From JACCXM01 sp046328335 (GTDB taxonomy: Bacteria > Chloroflexota > Chloroflexia > Thermomicrobiales > UBA6265): a DNA stretch of 64,000 bases. The first letter of the stretch is position 1. Each line of letters starts with the position of its first letter. Of this stretch, positions 9,190 through 18,594 are shown piece by piece. Under the pieces are notes generated by a model. It was not told the origin of the DNA. It did not search any database and saw only the letters and a program-made list of their open reading frames with translations. The translations under genes and the position numbers were made by a program. Where the stretch lies: positions 19,286 through 83,285 of the forward strand of contig JAXLWU010000024.1 of NCBI GenBank assembly GCA_046328335.1, given 5' to 3'.

Positions 9190-10713
9190 CTATCGAAAGG
9201 AGGAATCCGGCGCGAGATAGCGCAGTAGCGTTTGTACTCCGACGCCCGTCGCCCCTTTCGGTCCCAGCGGCCCCGGTTTGTCTTGACGGGCCGACCCGGC
9301 GATATCGAGATGAGCCCAGGGAAGACCCTCGCGAAAGTGGCGGAGAAAGAGGGCCGCTGTAATGGCGCCGCCAGATCTTCCACCACTGTTCTTGATGTCC
9401 GCGACGTCGCCCTCGATCTTCTTCTCGAATTCGTCGATGAGCGGCATCCGCCACATCCGTTCTCCGGTCGCGTCCGCCGAAGCGAGCAGACGGCTGGCTA
9501 GGGTGTCATCGGAAGCGAAAAGCGCGGTGGTGCCGTCGCCGAGGGCGACGACCGCGGCCCCGGTCAACGTTGCCAAATCGATCATCTCGGTGGCGCCGCG
9601 TCGCGCCGTGTCCACCAGTCCATCGGCAAGCACCAAGCGTCCTTCGGCATCGGTCGAGAGAATCTCCATGGTGACGCCGTTCATCCCGCGCAGGACGTCT
9701 CCGGGCCGAAATGCCGTGCCAGAGATCATGTTCTCCGCGGCGCAAATTGTGGCGAGCACGGTTTTCGGGCAGTCGAGGGCACGCAATGCGGACATCGCCC
9801 CGAGGACCGCCGCGCCTCCGGCCATATCCCCTTTCATCTCGAGCATGCCTTCATACGGCTTGATCGAGTACCCGCCGGTATCGAAGGTGATCGCTTTGCC
9901 GACGAGCCCAGGCACGCCTTCCATTGTTGGCCCGTCCTTGGGGTCGTAGCGGAGCCGGATCAGGCGAGGGGGATGGGCGCTGCCGCCACCGACCGCGAGG
10001 GTTGCTTCGGCGCCGATCGCGCGTAACTCCTCGGGACCGAGGACTTCGATGGTCAATCCAGAACTAGCGGCGACTTGCCTCGCCTTGGCGGCAAAGTCGG
10101 CTGGAGTAAGTGATGCTGCTGGCTCGTTGACAAGATTTCGGGCCAGTTCAACCCCACGCGCGATCGCCCCGGCACGTGCCAGAGACCGATTGGCTTCCGC
10201 CTCTGGCAAACCGCGATCGATGAAGCGAAGCGACCGTACGTCTTGCCCCTTCGCAGACTCAGGACGCGCCGAACCACGATAGGTATCGAAACGGTATGAC
10301 GAGAGTGCGGCCCCAACGGCCGCCGCTTCCAGCGCGGCGGCGATGCTTCTGGGCAGGGATGATTCTGGCAGCGTGGCAACGATGTTACTTGCGCCCGCAT
10401 CACGCGCCACGCGTAGCGCGGCTCCATAGGCGCGGGTGATGGTTGCATCCGCCGGCGTCTCTTCCTTACCGAGGCCAACGAGGACAATCCGCTTGGCCGG
10501 CACCTGGCCAAGCGTCGGGAGAACGAAGGTCTTCGCCTTGCCGGCGGAGTAGCGAACATCGTCAGCAAGCAGCCGTAGGTGTCCCGACAGGCGATCATCG
10601 AGTGTACGCGCCGCGCCAGTCCAGTCTGGTGTTTCGCCCCGGTCCGTGATCGGCACTACCAGTGCGTCACATGCGACGGCCAGTCCATCGCCCTGCTCGA
10701 ACCGAACCTCCAC
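9190..10713 (-). CDS. pepA: Leucyl aminopeptidase (M17)
   Basis: Cytosolic dinuclear-zinc aminopeptidase that removes N-terminal residues during peptide turnover. The 507 residues are close to the family norm. The C-terminal catalytic half contains VGKAITFDTGG, MKGDMAGGAAV and STDAEGRLVLADGL; the usual signature is NTDAEGRL, so Asn is replaced by Ser, while the metal-binding Asp and Glu remain. The start is the GTG at 10713, preceded by GGAAAGGA; a longer open frame to 10983 runs into dnaA on the other strand and looks non-coding. It is divergent from dnaA with a 127-base spacer. Confidence 0.93.
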   Translation of the reverse strand: MEVRFEQGDGLAVACDALVVPITDRGETPDWTGAARTLDDRLSGHLRLLADDVRYSAGKAKTFVLPTLGQVPAKRIVLVGLGKEETPADATITRAYGAALRVARDAGASNIVATLPESSLPRSIAAALEAAAVGAALSSYRFDTYRGSARPESAKGQDVRSLRFIDRGLPEAEANRSLARAGAIARGVELARNLVNEPAASLTPADFAAKARQVAASSGLTIEVLGPEELRAIGAEATLAVGGGSAHPPRLIRLRYDPKDGPTMEGVPGLVGKAITFDTGGYSIKPYEGMLEMKGDMAGGAAVLGAMSALRALDCPKTVLATICAAENMISGTAFRPGDVLRGMNGVTMEILSTDAEGRLVLADGLVDTARRGATEMIDLATLTGAAVVALGDGTTALFASDDTLASRLLASADATGERMWRMPLIDEFEKKIEGDVADIKNSGGRSGGAITAALFLRHFREGLPWAHLDIAGSARQDKPGPLGPKGATGVGVQTLLRYLAPDSSFR

Positions 10714-10767
10714 GGAATCGTCCTTTCCTTTGCACCCGGTACGGCAACCGAGGAACTGTACGCCAGG

Positions 10768-10796
10768 TTGCGCTGTTGGTGGCGCGATGGTAGGAT
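10768..10796 (+). promoter_or_regulatory. Candidate dnaA promoter
   Basis: TTGCGC (10768-10773), a 17-base spacer, and TAGGAT (10791-10796) preceded by TGG, which forms an extended -10. Downstream, TGTCCG (10806-10811) and CGGACA (10823-10828) form an inverted repeat in the leader, a possible autoregulatory site. No DnaA box of the TTATCCACA type is visible. Confidence 0.4.
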
Positions 10797-10840
10797 CAGA
10801 GGAAGTGTCCGTACAGTATGGTCGGACATTGGAGTGGACC

Positions 10841-12295
10841 GTGTTGCGCGCCGAGCGACCCACCATGGTGAATCTCGATTCCAGACTCCTGTGGCAGGCC
10901 GTGCTGTCAGATGTGCAACCGGCGATCTCGCCCAGCGCCTTCGAGTGGCTCCGGCAGACGCAACTTGGACCAATCGACGCCAAATCTCATGTCGTCGTGG
11001 TGGAAGTCGCCGATCGGGTCACCGCGGAGACACTCACTCGCCGCTTTGGGAAGGAGATCGATGGCGCGCTGTCGGCTCGACTGGGCCGTAGCGTCTCGGC
11101 GGCATTTCAGGCGCGTCAACATGAGGCTTCGCACGATTCGACGTCACCTGACCGGCCGCGCGCTTCCCCTCCAGTCGAAGTCCGGGTGCCAGAGTCCACG
11201 CGTTCCCGCGCAGACCGCGAGCAGCCCCGGACGGCGCCGCGGCAGATGGCCCTGGAGCCGGTCCGGGGTCATGGGCTGAACGCCAAGTACATCTTTCAGA
11301 CCTACGTCGTCGGCTCCGCGAACCGCTTCGCGCACGCGGCCTCGAACTCGGTTGCCGAGCATCCGGGCGGGAAGTTCAACCCACTGTTCATTCACGGTGG
11401 AGTTGGACTCGGCAAGACGCACCTCATGCATGCGATCGGCCACAGGGCGCTCGAACTGCACGGCTCGTTGCTGGTGTCGTATGTCACCTCGGAAAAGTTC
11501 ACCAATGATCTGATCGCGGCGATCCGGCAACAGCGGACCGAGGAGTTTCGGGCCCGTTATCGTGAGACCGATATCCTGATGATCGATGACATCCAGTTCA
11601 TCGCGGGGAAGGAAAGCACCCAGGAGGAGTTCTTCCACACCTTCAACGCCCTGTACCAGAGCGGCAAACAGGTGATCATCTCGAGCGATAAGCCGCCCAA
11701 GTCTATCTCCGCGCTCGAGGAGCGCCTGCGTTCACGGTTCGAAGGTGGCCTTATCGCCGATGTCCAACTGCCCGATTACGAGATGCGCGTTGCGATTCTC
11801 CGTATGAAAGCGGAAGAATTGCAGACGAGCCTTCCCGATGATGTTGCCGAGTACATCGCGCTCAAGGATCAAAGCAATATCCGTGAACTGGAGGGGATGC
11901 TCAATCGAGTGATGGCCCACGCGCACCTCACCAGTGCGCCGCTCTCACTGAACCTGGTGATCGAGGCGCTTGGCGAAGGCCAGCCGCGCGGGCGACGTGG
12001 CGCGCCAACCCGGGACGAGGTCGTCGAAGCCGTCCTGCGGCACTTCTCGATTACGCGCCGCGAGTTGACCGGTCGTGTCCGCACCAAAGAGATCGTCCTG
12101 CCACGACACATCACGATGTATTTGCTGCGGGAGCAGACGAACGCGTCGTTGCTCGACATTGGGAGCGAACTCGGTGGGCGGGACCACACCACCGTGCTCC
12201 ACGGTATCCGACAGATCGAGCGAGCAGTCGTCCGTGACCCGAGTCTGCGGTCGACGCTGATGTCGATCAGGGAAGACGTCGCGGCCGGACACTAG
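10841..12295 (+). CDS. dnaA: Chromosomal replication initiator DnaA
   Basis: AAA+ ATPase that binds and opens oriC. The 484-residue protein has domain I (about 1-85), a variable charged linker (about 90-145), the AAA+ domain with Walker A GGVGLGKTHLMHAIG and Walker B ILMIDDIQFI, and domain IV with the box-recognition signature GGRDHTTVLHGIRQI. The GTG at 10841 has GGAG six bases upstream; the ATG at 10865 is an alternative with a poorer site. dnaN, recF and rpmH, the frequent neighbours, are absent: pepA is upstream and a cytochrome gene is convergent downstream. Confidence 0.97.
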   Translation: MLRAERPTMVNLDSRLLWQAVLSDVQPAISPSAFEWLRQTQLGPIDAKSHVVVVEVADRVTAETLTRRFGKEIDGALSARLGRSVSAAFQARQHEASHDSTSPDRPRASPPVEVRVPESTRSRADREQPRTAPRQMALEPVRGHGLNAKYIFQTYVVGSANRFAHAASNSVAEHPGGKFNPLFIHGGVGLGKTHLMHAIGHRALELHGSLLVSYVTSEKFTNDLIAAIRQQRTEEFRARYRETDILMIDDIQFIAGKESTQEEFFHTFNALYQSGKQVIISSDKPPKSISALEERLRSRFEGGLIADVQLPDYEMRVAILRMKAEELQTSLPDDVAEYIALKDQSNIRELEGMLNRVMAHAHLTSAPLSLNLVIEALGEGQPRGRRGAPTRDEVVEAVLRHFSITRRELTGRVRTKEIVLPRHITMYLLREQTNASLLDIGSELGGRDHTTVLHGIRQIERAVVRDPSLRSTLMSIREDVAAGH

Positions 12296-12347
12296 CGCCC
12301 TCTGGCGCGCAAAGGCCGTGCCCTTACGAACCCTTGGTCATGTCCGG

Positions 12348-12824
12348 CTACCCGCCCGCCTTGGAATTGAGATACGCCGCGATATCTGCGATCTGCTTGT
12401 CCGAGATCTCGGTGGGCAGGAACGGTCCGGGTGGTTTGGAATGGCCCACGCCGTCGCGCACCAACGGTTTCAGCGATTCCGCTGTCACAGACGCCCCAGG
12501 GCCGCCTGCCTCGAGCAAGTTCGGACCTTTTCCACCGGGCGTGTGACAACCCGCGCACCAGGTTTCGAACTGACGGGAACCCGAACTCACATCACCAAGG
12601 GCGCTGGCGGCAGCGCCGGATGAACTGGCAGCAAGTTCTTTGGCCGCCGCCGTGGCAGAGACCGCGGCCGTCGCCGAGGCAATTGCCTCGGCGGAGAGCG
12701 TCGCTGTCGGCGTGATGCCGAGCAACTGATTGATTTGCTCTTTGCTCGCCCGGCCGCAGGCCGTGGCAAGAAGAGCGATGGTCCCCACGGTCAGCAACAA
12801 CGTGAGGCGTCGGCGCACAGGCAT
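12348..12824 (-). CDS. Lipoprotein c-type cytochrome
   Basis: Exported, probably membrane-anchored electron carrier of 158 residues. A lipoprotein signal (LLATAC, lipidated C23) is followed by an Ala/Thr/Ser-rich tether (about 38-78) and a single class I haem c domain with CAGCH at 90-94. The C-terminal helix TEISDKQIADIAAYLNSK is typical. The position that normally supplies the Met sixth ligand reads GHSKPPGPFLP, and there is no methionine after the start, so H128 or another ligand would have to serve. The start at 12824 gives a compact signal peptide; an upstream in-frame start at 12881 is possible. Gene lgt, which lipidates such proteins, is next door. Confidence 0.88.
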   Translation of the reverse strand: MPVRRRLTLLLTVGTIALLATACGRASKEQINQLLGITPTATLSAEAIASATAAVSATAAAKELAASSSGAAASALGDVSSGSRQFETWCAGCHTPGGKGPNLLEAGGPGASVTAESLKPLVRDGVGHSKPPGPFLPTEISDKQIADIAAYLNSKAGG

Positions 12825-12927
12825 TCTCCCGGTTGCGGCTTCACGGCGTCCCGCTCGATTGGCTAGTTCGTCGCCTGTCACAGCGACTGATAGGGTTGGC
12901 CGAGGGTAGCAAGGCGGGGGCCGGGTG

Positions 12928-13755
12928 TCAATCGCCGGCGGTCTCCTCGGCAGGGGAATAGCAGACCGGGTCCCCAGGCTTGCGGTGATTCCAGGCCAAG
13001 ATGGCGATGCCAGCGACGACCAACGACCCGCTCAACCAGAACGCGGCCGGCAACGGGCCAATGTAGAGACTGTCGGTGCGGACGCGCTCGATCAGAAACC
13101 TGGCTACACCGTATCCGATGAGGTACAGGGCAAGTACGTCGCCGTGTCGCAGCCGCTGGCTGTGTGGAACACGCAACGCGAGCCAGGTCAGGAGGAGCGC
13201 GTTCACCAGATTGAAGATCGATTCATAGAGAAACGTGGGATGAAACCGTTCGAAAGCTTCGAATCCGGGTGGGCGGTGCCCAGGGTCGATCCACAAGCCC
13301 CATGGCAACGCCGTGGGCGTGCCGAATGCTTCCTGATTGGTCCAATTGCCCCAGCGCCCTATGGCCTGGGCCAGCGCTGCCCCGGGAACGGCGACATCCG
13401 CCCAGGAAAAAAATGATTGACCATCGCGCCGGCAGAGCCACCAGAGCGTCAAGGTGCCGGCGACTAATCCGCCGTGGAATGACAGTCCGCCACCACGAAT
13501 ATTGATCGCATCAAGGGGGCGGCCGAGCAACTCGGGCCCGCGCAGCAGGACATAGTAGATGCGGCCACCGGCGATCGAGGCGAAGACGATCCAGGGGGCG
13601 ATGTCAAGGACCCACTCGGGATCGAGACCGACACGGGCCGCGATGAATCGCGACAATGCAAACCCAGAAACGACCCCGGCAAGGATGAAGATCGCGTACC
13701 AACGGACGTCGACTCCGAAGATCGAAATTGCAACAGGATCGGGAGGAGAAGGCAT
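12928..13755 (-). CDS. lgt: Prolipoprotein diacylglyceryl transferase
   Basis: Integral membrane enzyme that adds diacylglycerol to the lipobox cysteine of prolipoproteins, the first step of lipoprotein maturation. It has 275 residues and about seven hydrophobic helices. Visible signatures are FHGGLVAG near 94 and the Lgt signature GRWGNWTNQEAFG near 133-145, with RFHPTFLYES following. It lies 32 bases after the PfkB kinase gene and 103 bases before the cytochrome lipoprotein gene, probably in one minus-strand unit with relA. Confidence 0.95.
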   Translation of the reverse strand: MPSPPDPVAISIFGVDVRWYAIFILAGVVSGFALSRFIAARVGLDPEWVLDIAPWIVFASIAGGRIYYVLLRGPELLGRPLDAINIRGGGLSFHGGLVAGTLTLWWLCRRDGQSFFSWADVAVPGAALAQAIGRWGNWTNQEAFGTPTALPWGLWIDPGHRPPGFEAFERFHPTFLYESIFNLVNALLLTWLALRVPHSQRLRHGDVLALYLIGYGVARFLIERVRTDSLYIGPLPAAFWLSGSLVVAGIAILAWNHRKPGDPVCYSPAEETAGD

Positions 13756-13787
13756 CGTTCAGCGCAGGCCGAGGATTCTTGCCGCGA

Positions 13788-14729
13788 TCAGCGCGTTTCC
13801 AGGAATGCCGTAAGCGCATCGCGGGAGGGGAGGCCTTGCCAGGCTCCCGGCTGTGTTGTCGCTAACGCGCCCGCTGCCGCCGCAAACCGCACATCGTCCG
13901 CCACCGGCGAGGACCAGTTCGAATCGACGAGCCTGCATATCAGGGCGGCGGTGAAGGCATCGCCCGCACCGGTCGGCTCGATCGCGTCGATCAGGAAGGC
14001 AGGCACAAATGTCGGCGAGGAGTTCTGCCGGGAAGCGAACAAGCAGCCACGCTCGCCATCGGTGAGCACGACATCCCGTGCCCCGAGCGCCAACATGTGA
14101 TCGATCGCGCGTTCCGCTGAGACCTCTGTTCCAAAGAGGCCGCGCGCGTCGTCGAGGCTCAACTTCACGAGATCCGCCTGGGCGGCAAGGCCATCGATGG
14201 CAACCTTTGCCTCGACGATGTTGCGCCAGAGCGTTGGCCGGAGATTGACATCGAACACTACGGGAACGGCGGCGTCTCGGGCCAGACCAACCGCATATTC
14301 GACCGAGCCGCGGGACGGCTGATCCGCAAGGGAAACCGACCCGACAACCAGTGCCGACAGTGCGCCAATGCCCGCGTTATCGACATCTTCGTGGGTGAGC
14401 TGGATGTCGGCGTTGCGGAGGAGCCAGAAGTGACCATCGCCGCGTGCATCTTTCCAGGCGAACGCAAGGGTGGTGGCGCCGTCCGAAGTGAGACGAAATC
14501 GCGAGGTGTCGACGCCCTGGGCGGCGAGTCGTTCGCGAAGGCGATGTCCGAAGGGGTCATCACCCGCGACACCGCAATAGCCCGTTGGCAGACCAAGTCG
14601 CGCCAGAGCGACCGCGACATTGACCGGAGCGCCGCCTTCACGGGCGACAAACGTCCCGGCCGTGGCGAGCGAGGGTTCGCCGTCGGAGACGATCAAATCG
14701 ATCAGGATCTCGCCCATCGACAGGATCAT
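13788..14729 (-). CDS. PfkB-family sugar kinase (fructokinase-like)
   Basis: ATP-dependent kinase of the ribokinase fold, 313 residues. GEILIDL begins the first strand. GGAPVNVAVALARLG (about 32-46) is the first PfkB signature and IEPTGAGDAFTAAL (about 247-260) the second, containing the catalytic Asp. GGAPxNVA favours fructokinase, though substrate specificity in this family is hard to read. The ATG at 14729 has GGAG 7 bases upstream and is better than the TTG at 14735. It follows relA by 38 bases. Confidence 0.85.
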   Translation of the reverse strand: MILSMGEILIDLIVSDGEPSLATAGTFVAREGGAPVNVAVALARLGLPTGYCGVAGDDPFGHRLRERLAAQGVDTSRFRLTSDGATTLAFAWKDARGDGHFWLLRNADIQLTHEDVDNAGIGALSALVVGSVSLADQPSRGSVEYAVGLARDAAVPVVFDVNLRPTLWRNIVEAKVAIDGLAAQADLVKLSLDDARGLFGTEVSAERAIDHMLALGARDVVLTDGERGCLFASRQNSSPTFVPAFLIDAIEPTGAGDAFTAALICRLVDSNWSSPVADDVRFAAAAGALATTQPGAWQGLPSRDALTAFLETR

Positions 14730-14767
14730 GCCCAATCTCCAGCCCGCTGCCCGCTCTGCGCCGGAAT

Positions 14768-17059
14768 CTAACTTACCGCCGCGCGGGCCGCACTCGTACT
14801 CGAACTCGTTTCGCGGCGAACATCATAGACATCGCGGACCGATTCGAGTTTCTGGAGGATGGTGCTGAGTTGGCCGATGCCTTCGACCTCGACCGTGGCG
14901 TAGAGACTGACGGTGCGGTCATCGTGAGTACTGGTCGAGACATTTACGATGTTGACGCGCTCATCCGCGAGGAGCGTACTGACATCGCGCAGGAGACCGA
15001 CCCGATCCCAGGCGTTGACCCGGATCGTCACCGGGAAGGTGTCCTCGCCATGATCCCCCCAGGTGACCGGCACCAATCGCTCCGGCTCGGATGGATTGAC
15101 GATGTTGGGGCAGTCGTCACGGTGGACGGTGATGCCGCGGCCACGGGTCACGAAACCGATGATCGGATCGCCGTTGACGGGCTTGCAGCAGGTCGCCAGG
15201 TTGGTCAGGAGGTCGCCGACACCCATCACTTGGAGGCGCGGCGGCGTGCGTGGCACGGCGATATTCGCGGCCGGAGCAAGCACTTCAGTTTCACGTTGCT
15301 GGGTGAGCCGGACGGCAATGCGCTGGGTGGAGAGACCGCCGTAGCCGATGGCGGCGAGAAGATCATCGAGTTTGCCGTATTGGGGGAAGGCCTTCAGCAG
15401 ATCGTCCGGTTTCAGTTCGACATTCATCCGGCGCAGTTCGCGCTCGAGGATTTCCTTGCCCTGCGCAATGTTCTCGTCACGTTCCTGGCTGCGGAACCAG
15501 CGCCGGATCTTCTCCCGCGCGGAAGCGGTCGTGACATAGTCAGAGGAGGATAGGAGCCAGTCGCGGTTGGGCCCGGTTTTGGTCCGGCTCGTCTGAATCT
15601 TGACGACCTGGCCGTTCTGCAGATGGTAGTCAAGCGGCACGAGGTGGTCGTTGACCTTGGCCCCGACGCATTGGTGGCCGACCTCGGTGTGGATGCGATA
15701 CGCGAAGTCAACCGGCGTCGCGCCCGCGGGAAGTTCGATCACGTCCCCGGCAGGCGTGAAGACGTAGATCTGCTCCTTGAAGACATCGGACTTGAGCGAC
15801 TCGACGAACTCCTCGGCGTCGGCAACCTGGTCGCGCCATTCCATGAGTTGACGGAGCCAGGCGACTTTGGCTTCAACCCGGGCATCGGATCGGCTGCCTT
15901 CCTTGTATCGCCAGTGCGCGGCCACGCCATGCTCGGCGATGCGATGCATGTCCCGGGTGCGGATCTGGATTTCGATGACTCGCCCAAGTGGCCCGATCAC
16001 CGCGGTGTGCAGCGATTGGTACATGCTGTCTTTTGGCGTCGCGATGTAATCGTCAAACTCGCCGGGGAGGGGATGCCAGCGGGCGTGGACGACGCCGAGC
16101 GCACCGTAGCAGTCCTGGCGGCTATCGACGAGGACGCGCAAACCGATGACGTCATAGATCTCATCAAGGGCGCGGTTCTTGGCGATCATCTTGCGGTAGA
16201 TCGAATAGATGTGCTTGGTGCGCCCGGTGATTTCGGCTTCAATGCCAGCCTCGCGCAGGGTCTCCTGGAGTTCGGTTCGCACCTGATCGAGGTAGGGAGC
16301 GGTATCCCGGCCCCGCTTCACGAACTCGCGCCGCAGGGTTTGATAGGCTTCGGGATTCAGGTAGCGGAAGGAAAGATCTTCCAGCTCTGATTTGAATTGC
16401 CAGATTCCGAGCCGGTTGGCGAGCGGCGCGTAGATCTCCATCGTTTGCGAGGCAATGCGCTTCTGCTTGTCCGGCGGCAGCGAATCGAGCGTTCGCATAT
16501 TGTGCAAACGGTCCGCGAGCTTGATGAGGACGACGCCAATGTCGTCAATCATCGCGAGGAACATCTTACGCAGGCTCTCGGCCTGATGCGCCTTCTCGCG
16601 CGTGCTGAGGCTATCGGAATCGTCGGAATGCCAGGGAATCCGGCCGAGTTTGGTGACGCCGTCGACGAGGCGGGCCATGCGTGGCCCGAATTCCTTCTCG
16701 ATCCATTCCAGTTTGACCGGCGTGTCCTCGATCACATCGTGCAGGAGCGCGCCAGCGATGGTCTCAGCGTCGAGTTGCATCTGGGCGAGAATGGTGGCTA
16801 CCGCGATCGGGTGCAGCACGTACGGCTCGCCTGATTTACGAATGTCTCCGCCGTGCGCTTCGATAGCGAGATTCGCGGCGCGGTTGATCAGGTCGACATT
16901 CGCGTTGGGGCTGGCATTGCGAGCGGTATCGATGAGGGTCGCAACGGCATCGCGCACCACCGGCGGCACGGTGTCAACGGCGAGTTCGAGTGGTTGAACC
17001 GGCTCAACTACTGGCGCGAGTTGCTTGCGCCTGGTCGCCGGGATGCGAGTTGAAGCCAT
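14768..17059 (-). CDS. relA: Bifunctional (p)ppGpp synthetase/hydrolase (RelA/SpoT)
   Basis: Makes and degrades the stringent-response alarmone. The 763 residues follow the long Rel layout: an HD hydrolase domain (HPIAVATILAQ, LLHDVIEDT, near 73-105), a synthetase domain (GLRVLVDSRQDCYGALGVVH, YIATPKDSMYQSLHTAV), TGS (VFTPAGDVIELPAGATPVDFAY), a zinc-finger region (NLATCCKPVNGDPIIGF with HRDDC) and a C-terminal ACT domain. The HD residues are intact, so hydrolysis is expected. An open frame continues upstream to 17479 but overlaps moeA and is non-homologous, so the ATG at 17059 (MASTRIPATRR) is chosen. Confidence 0.95.
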   Translation of the reverse strand: MASTRIPATRRKQLAPVVEPVQPLELAVDTVPPVVRDAVATLIDTARNASPNANVDLINRAANLAIEAHGGDIRKSGEPYVLHPIAVATILAQMQLDAETIAGALLHDVIEDTPVKLEWIEKEFGPRMARLVDGVTKLGRIPWHSDDSDSLSTREKAHQAESLRKMFLAMIDDIGVVLIKLADRLHNMRTLDSLPPDKQKRIASQTMEIYAPLANRLGIWQFKSELEDLSFRYLNPEAYQTLRREFVKRGRDTAPYLDQVRTELQETLREAGIEAEITGRTKHIYSIYRKMIAKNRALDEIYDVIGLRVLVDSRQDCYGALGVVHARWHPLPGEFDDYIATPKDSMYQSLHTAVIGPLGRVIEIQIRTRDMHRIAEHGVAAHWRYKEGSRSDARVEAKVAWLRQLMEWRDQVADAEEFVESLKSDVFKEQIYVFTPAGDVIELPAGATPVDFAYRIHTEVGHQCVGAKVNDHLVPLDYHLQNGQVVKIQTSRTKTGPNRDWLLSSSDYVTTASAREKIRRWFRSQERDENIAQGKEILERELRRMNVELKPDDLLKAFPQYGKLDDLLAAIGYGGLSTQRIAVRLTQQRETEVLAPAANIAVPRTPPRLQVMGVGDLLTNLATCCKPVNGDPIIGFVTRGRGITVHRDDCPNIVNPSEPERLVPVTWGDHGEDTFPVTIRVNAWDRVGLLRDVSTLLADERVNIVNVSTSTHDDRTVSLYATVEVEGIGQLSTILQKLESVRDVYDVRRETSSSTSAARAAVS

Positions 17060-17248
17060 GTCGACTGAATCTTCCAAACGCGTATCTAAACTGAACGCGA
17101 GCCACGAGGGGATCGGCATCGGAGAGGCTGCGCTGCAATATGTCATGATACCCTGAATCGCCGCGCCGCGACGGGGCTTTGTACCATTCTCTACCCCGGG
17201 CAAGGTCCCGCATGGTGCGGACTCGAGTCGCACAGCTCGAAAGGCGAA

Positions 17249-18472
17249 ATGAATACAGATCTGGAGCGTATGCTCCATCCGGACGAGGCAAAACAGAAGG
17301 TGCTCTCGCGGCTGTGGCGCCTGCCGGCGGAGGACGTGCCGCTGCGTGATGCCGCGTGGAGGGTACTTGCTGAGGACGTGATCGCCAAAGAGAATCACCC
17401 GCCCTTTCCCGCAGCGACCATGGATGGCTACGCGGTGATCGCCGCAGATCCCTCTCCCTGGCGAGAAATCGTCGCCCATCTGCGCGCGGGTGATTCTCAG
17501 GAGATCGAGGTCGATCTCGGTACAGCAGCCTGGATTACCACCGGCGCGCCATTACCGCCAGGGGCGGACGCCGTGGTTCCGGTGGAAGGAACGCATGTAT
17601 CCGACGGCCACGTGATCATCGACCGCGCGGACGTGCGCCCAGGCGACAATATCCGGCCGATTGGCGTTGATCTTGCGCGAGGCGCGCGGGTGCTGAACGC
17701 GGGCAGCGCCATAGGTCCCGCGGAGATCGGTCTCCTCGCCGGAATGGGAATCGATCCGGTGCCGGTCCGGCGCCGGCCGCGGGTCAGCGTGCTTTCCACC
17801 GGCAACGAACTTGTCGAACCGGACCAGACGCCGGGACCCGGCCAGATTCGCGATTCGAACCGGTTCAGTCTCCTGGCGGCGCTGCGGGATGTGGGAGCGC
17901 AGGTCGTCTGGAGCGGCCATGGACCGGACGAAGCGGACGCATTGCGAGAGACCCTGGTCGCCAGAATCGCCGAGAGCGATGTGGTGATCACCAGCGGCGG
18001 CGTCTCGATGGGCGATCTCGATCTGGTCAAACCGCTACTGGCCGAACTGGCGGACGTGCATTTTCGTCGGGTCTTCATGAAGCCGGGCAAGCCGTTCAAT
18101 TTCGCAACAGCGGGCGAGACGCTGATCTTCAGCTTGCCAGGCAATCCAGTCTCGGCACTTGTCGGATTCGAGGTCTTTATCAGGCCCGCATTGCGATACA
18201 TGCTCGGAATGCCCGATATCGAGCGCCCTCGCGTCAACGTTCGTCTGTCACATGACGTCCGACCTTCGGACCGAATTGAGTTTCAGCGAGCAACGGTGCG
18301 GGTCGATCGAGACGGATATCTGATTGGGGAGACGACTGGTCCGCAGGAGTCGTCACGGCTGGCCTCGCTCGTCGGCGCCAATGCGCTGATTGTGGTTCCT
18401 CCAAGGATAGACCGAATCCCGGCGGGGGCGCTGCTCGAGTCAATCCTGATCGATCTACCAGCTTCGGTCTGA
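17249..18472 (+). CDS. moeA: Molybdopterin molybdenumtransferase MoeA
   Basis: Inserts molybdate into adenylylated molybdopterin, the last general step of molybdenum cofactor synthesis. It has 407 residues. The N-terminal region has PPFPAATMDGYAV and ITTGAPLPPGADAVVPVE. The central MoCF-like domain has VSVLSTGNELVEP and VVITSGGVSMGDLD, then VFMKPGKPFNFA and FSLPGNPVSALV. The ATG at 17249 follows AAAGGCGAA; the ATG at 17270 (MLHPDEA) is an alternative. It is divergent from relA and is followed by moaDE on the same strand. Confidence 0.95.
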   Translation: MNTDLERMLHPDEAKQKVLSRLWRLPAEDVPLRDAAWRVLAEDVIAKENHPPFPAATMDGYAVIAADPSPWREIVAHLRAGDSQEIEVDLGTAAWITTGAPLPPGADAVVPVEGTHVSDGHVIIDRADVRPGDNIRPIGVDLARGARVLNAGSAIGPAEIGLLAGMGIDPVPVRRRPRVSVLSTGNELVEPDQTPGPGQIRDSNRFSLLAALRDVGAQVVWSGHGPDEADALRETLVARIAESDVVITSGGVSMGDLDLVKPLLAELADVHFRRVFMKPGKPFNFATAGETLIFSLPGNPVSALVGFEVFIRPALRYMLGMPDIERPRVNVRLSHDVRPSDRIEFQRATVRVDRDGYLIGETTGPQESSRLASLVGANALIVVPPRIDRIPAGALLESILIDLPASV

Positions 18473-18594
18473 GAACCGGCGTTGTCGCGCTGAAATCGTC
18501 ATGCACGATCACCCACTGCTACCATCGGACCGGGTGTTTGGCAAAGGGCCGGCAACGCCAACGTCGAACTGAGCAATACGAAAGGATCGAGATC

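Noticed and set aside
10714..10840. Origin of replication next to dnaA
   Set aside because: No TTATCCACA-like cluster and no AT-rich unwinding element in this 127-base spacer.
10714..10983. N-terminal extension of leucyl aminopeptidase
   Set aside because: It overlaps dnaA and is non-homologous; the GTG at 10713 has a strong ribosome site.
15623..16390. 255-codon plus-strand frame inside relA
   Set aside because: Antisense shadow over the synthetase domain of relA; no motif.
17060..17479. N-terminal extension of the RelA/SpoT protein
   Set aside because: The open frame crosses the moeA start on the other strand and has no Rel homology; the ATG at 17059 gives normal length.
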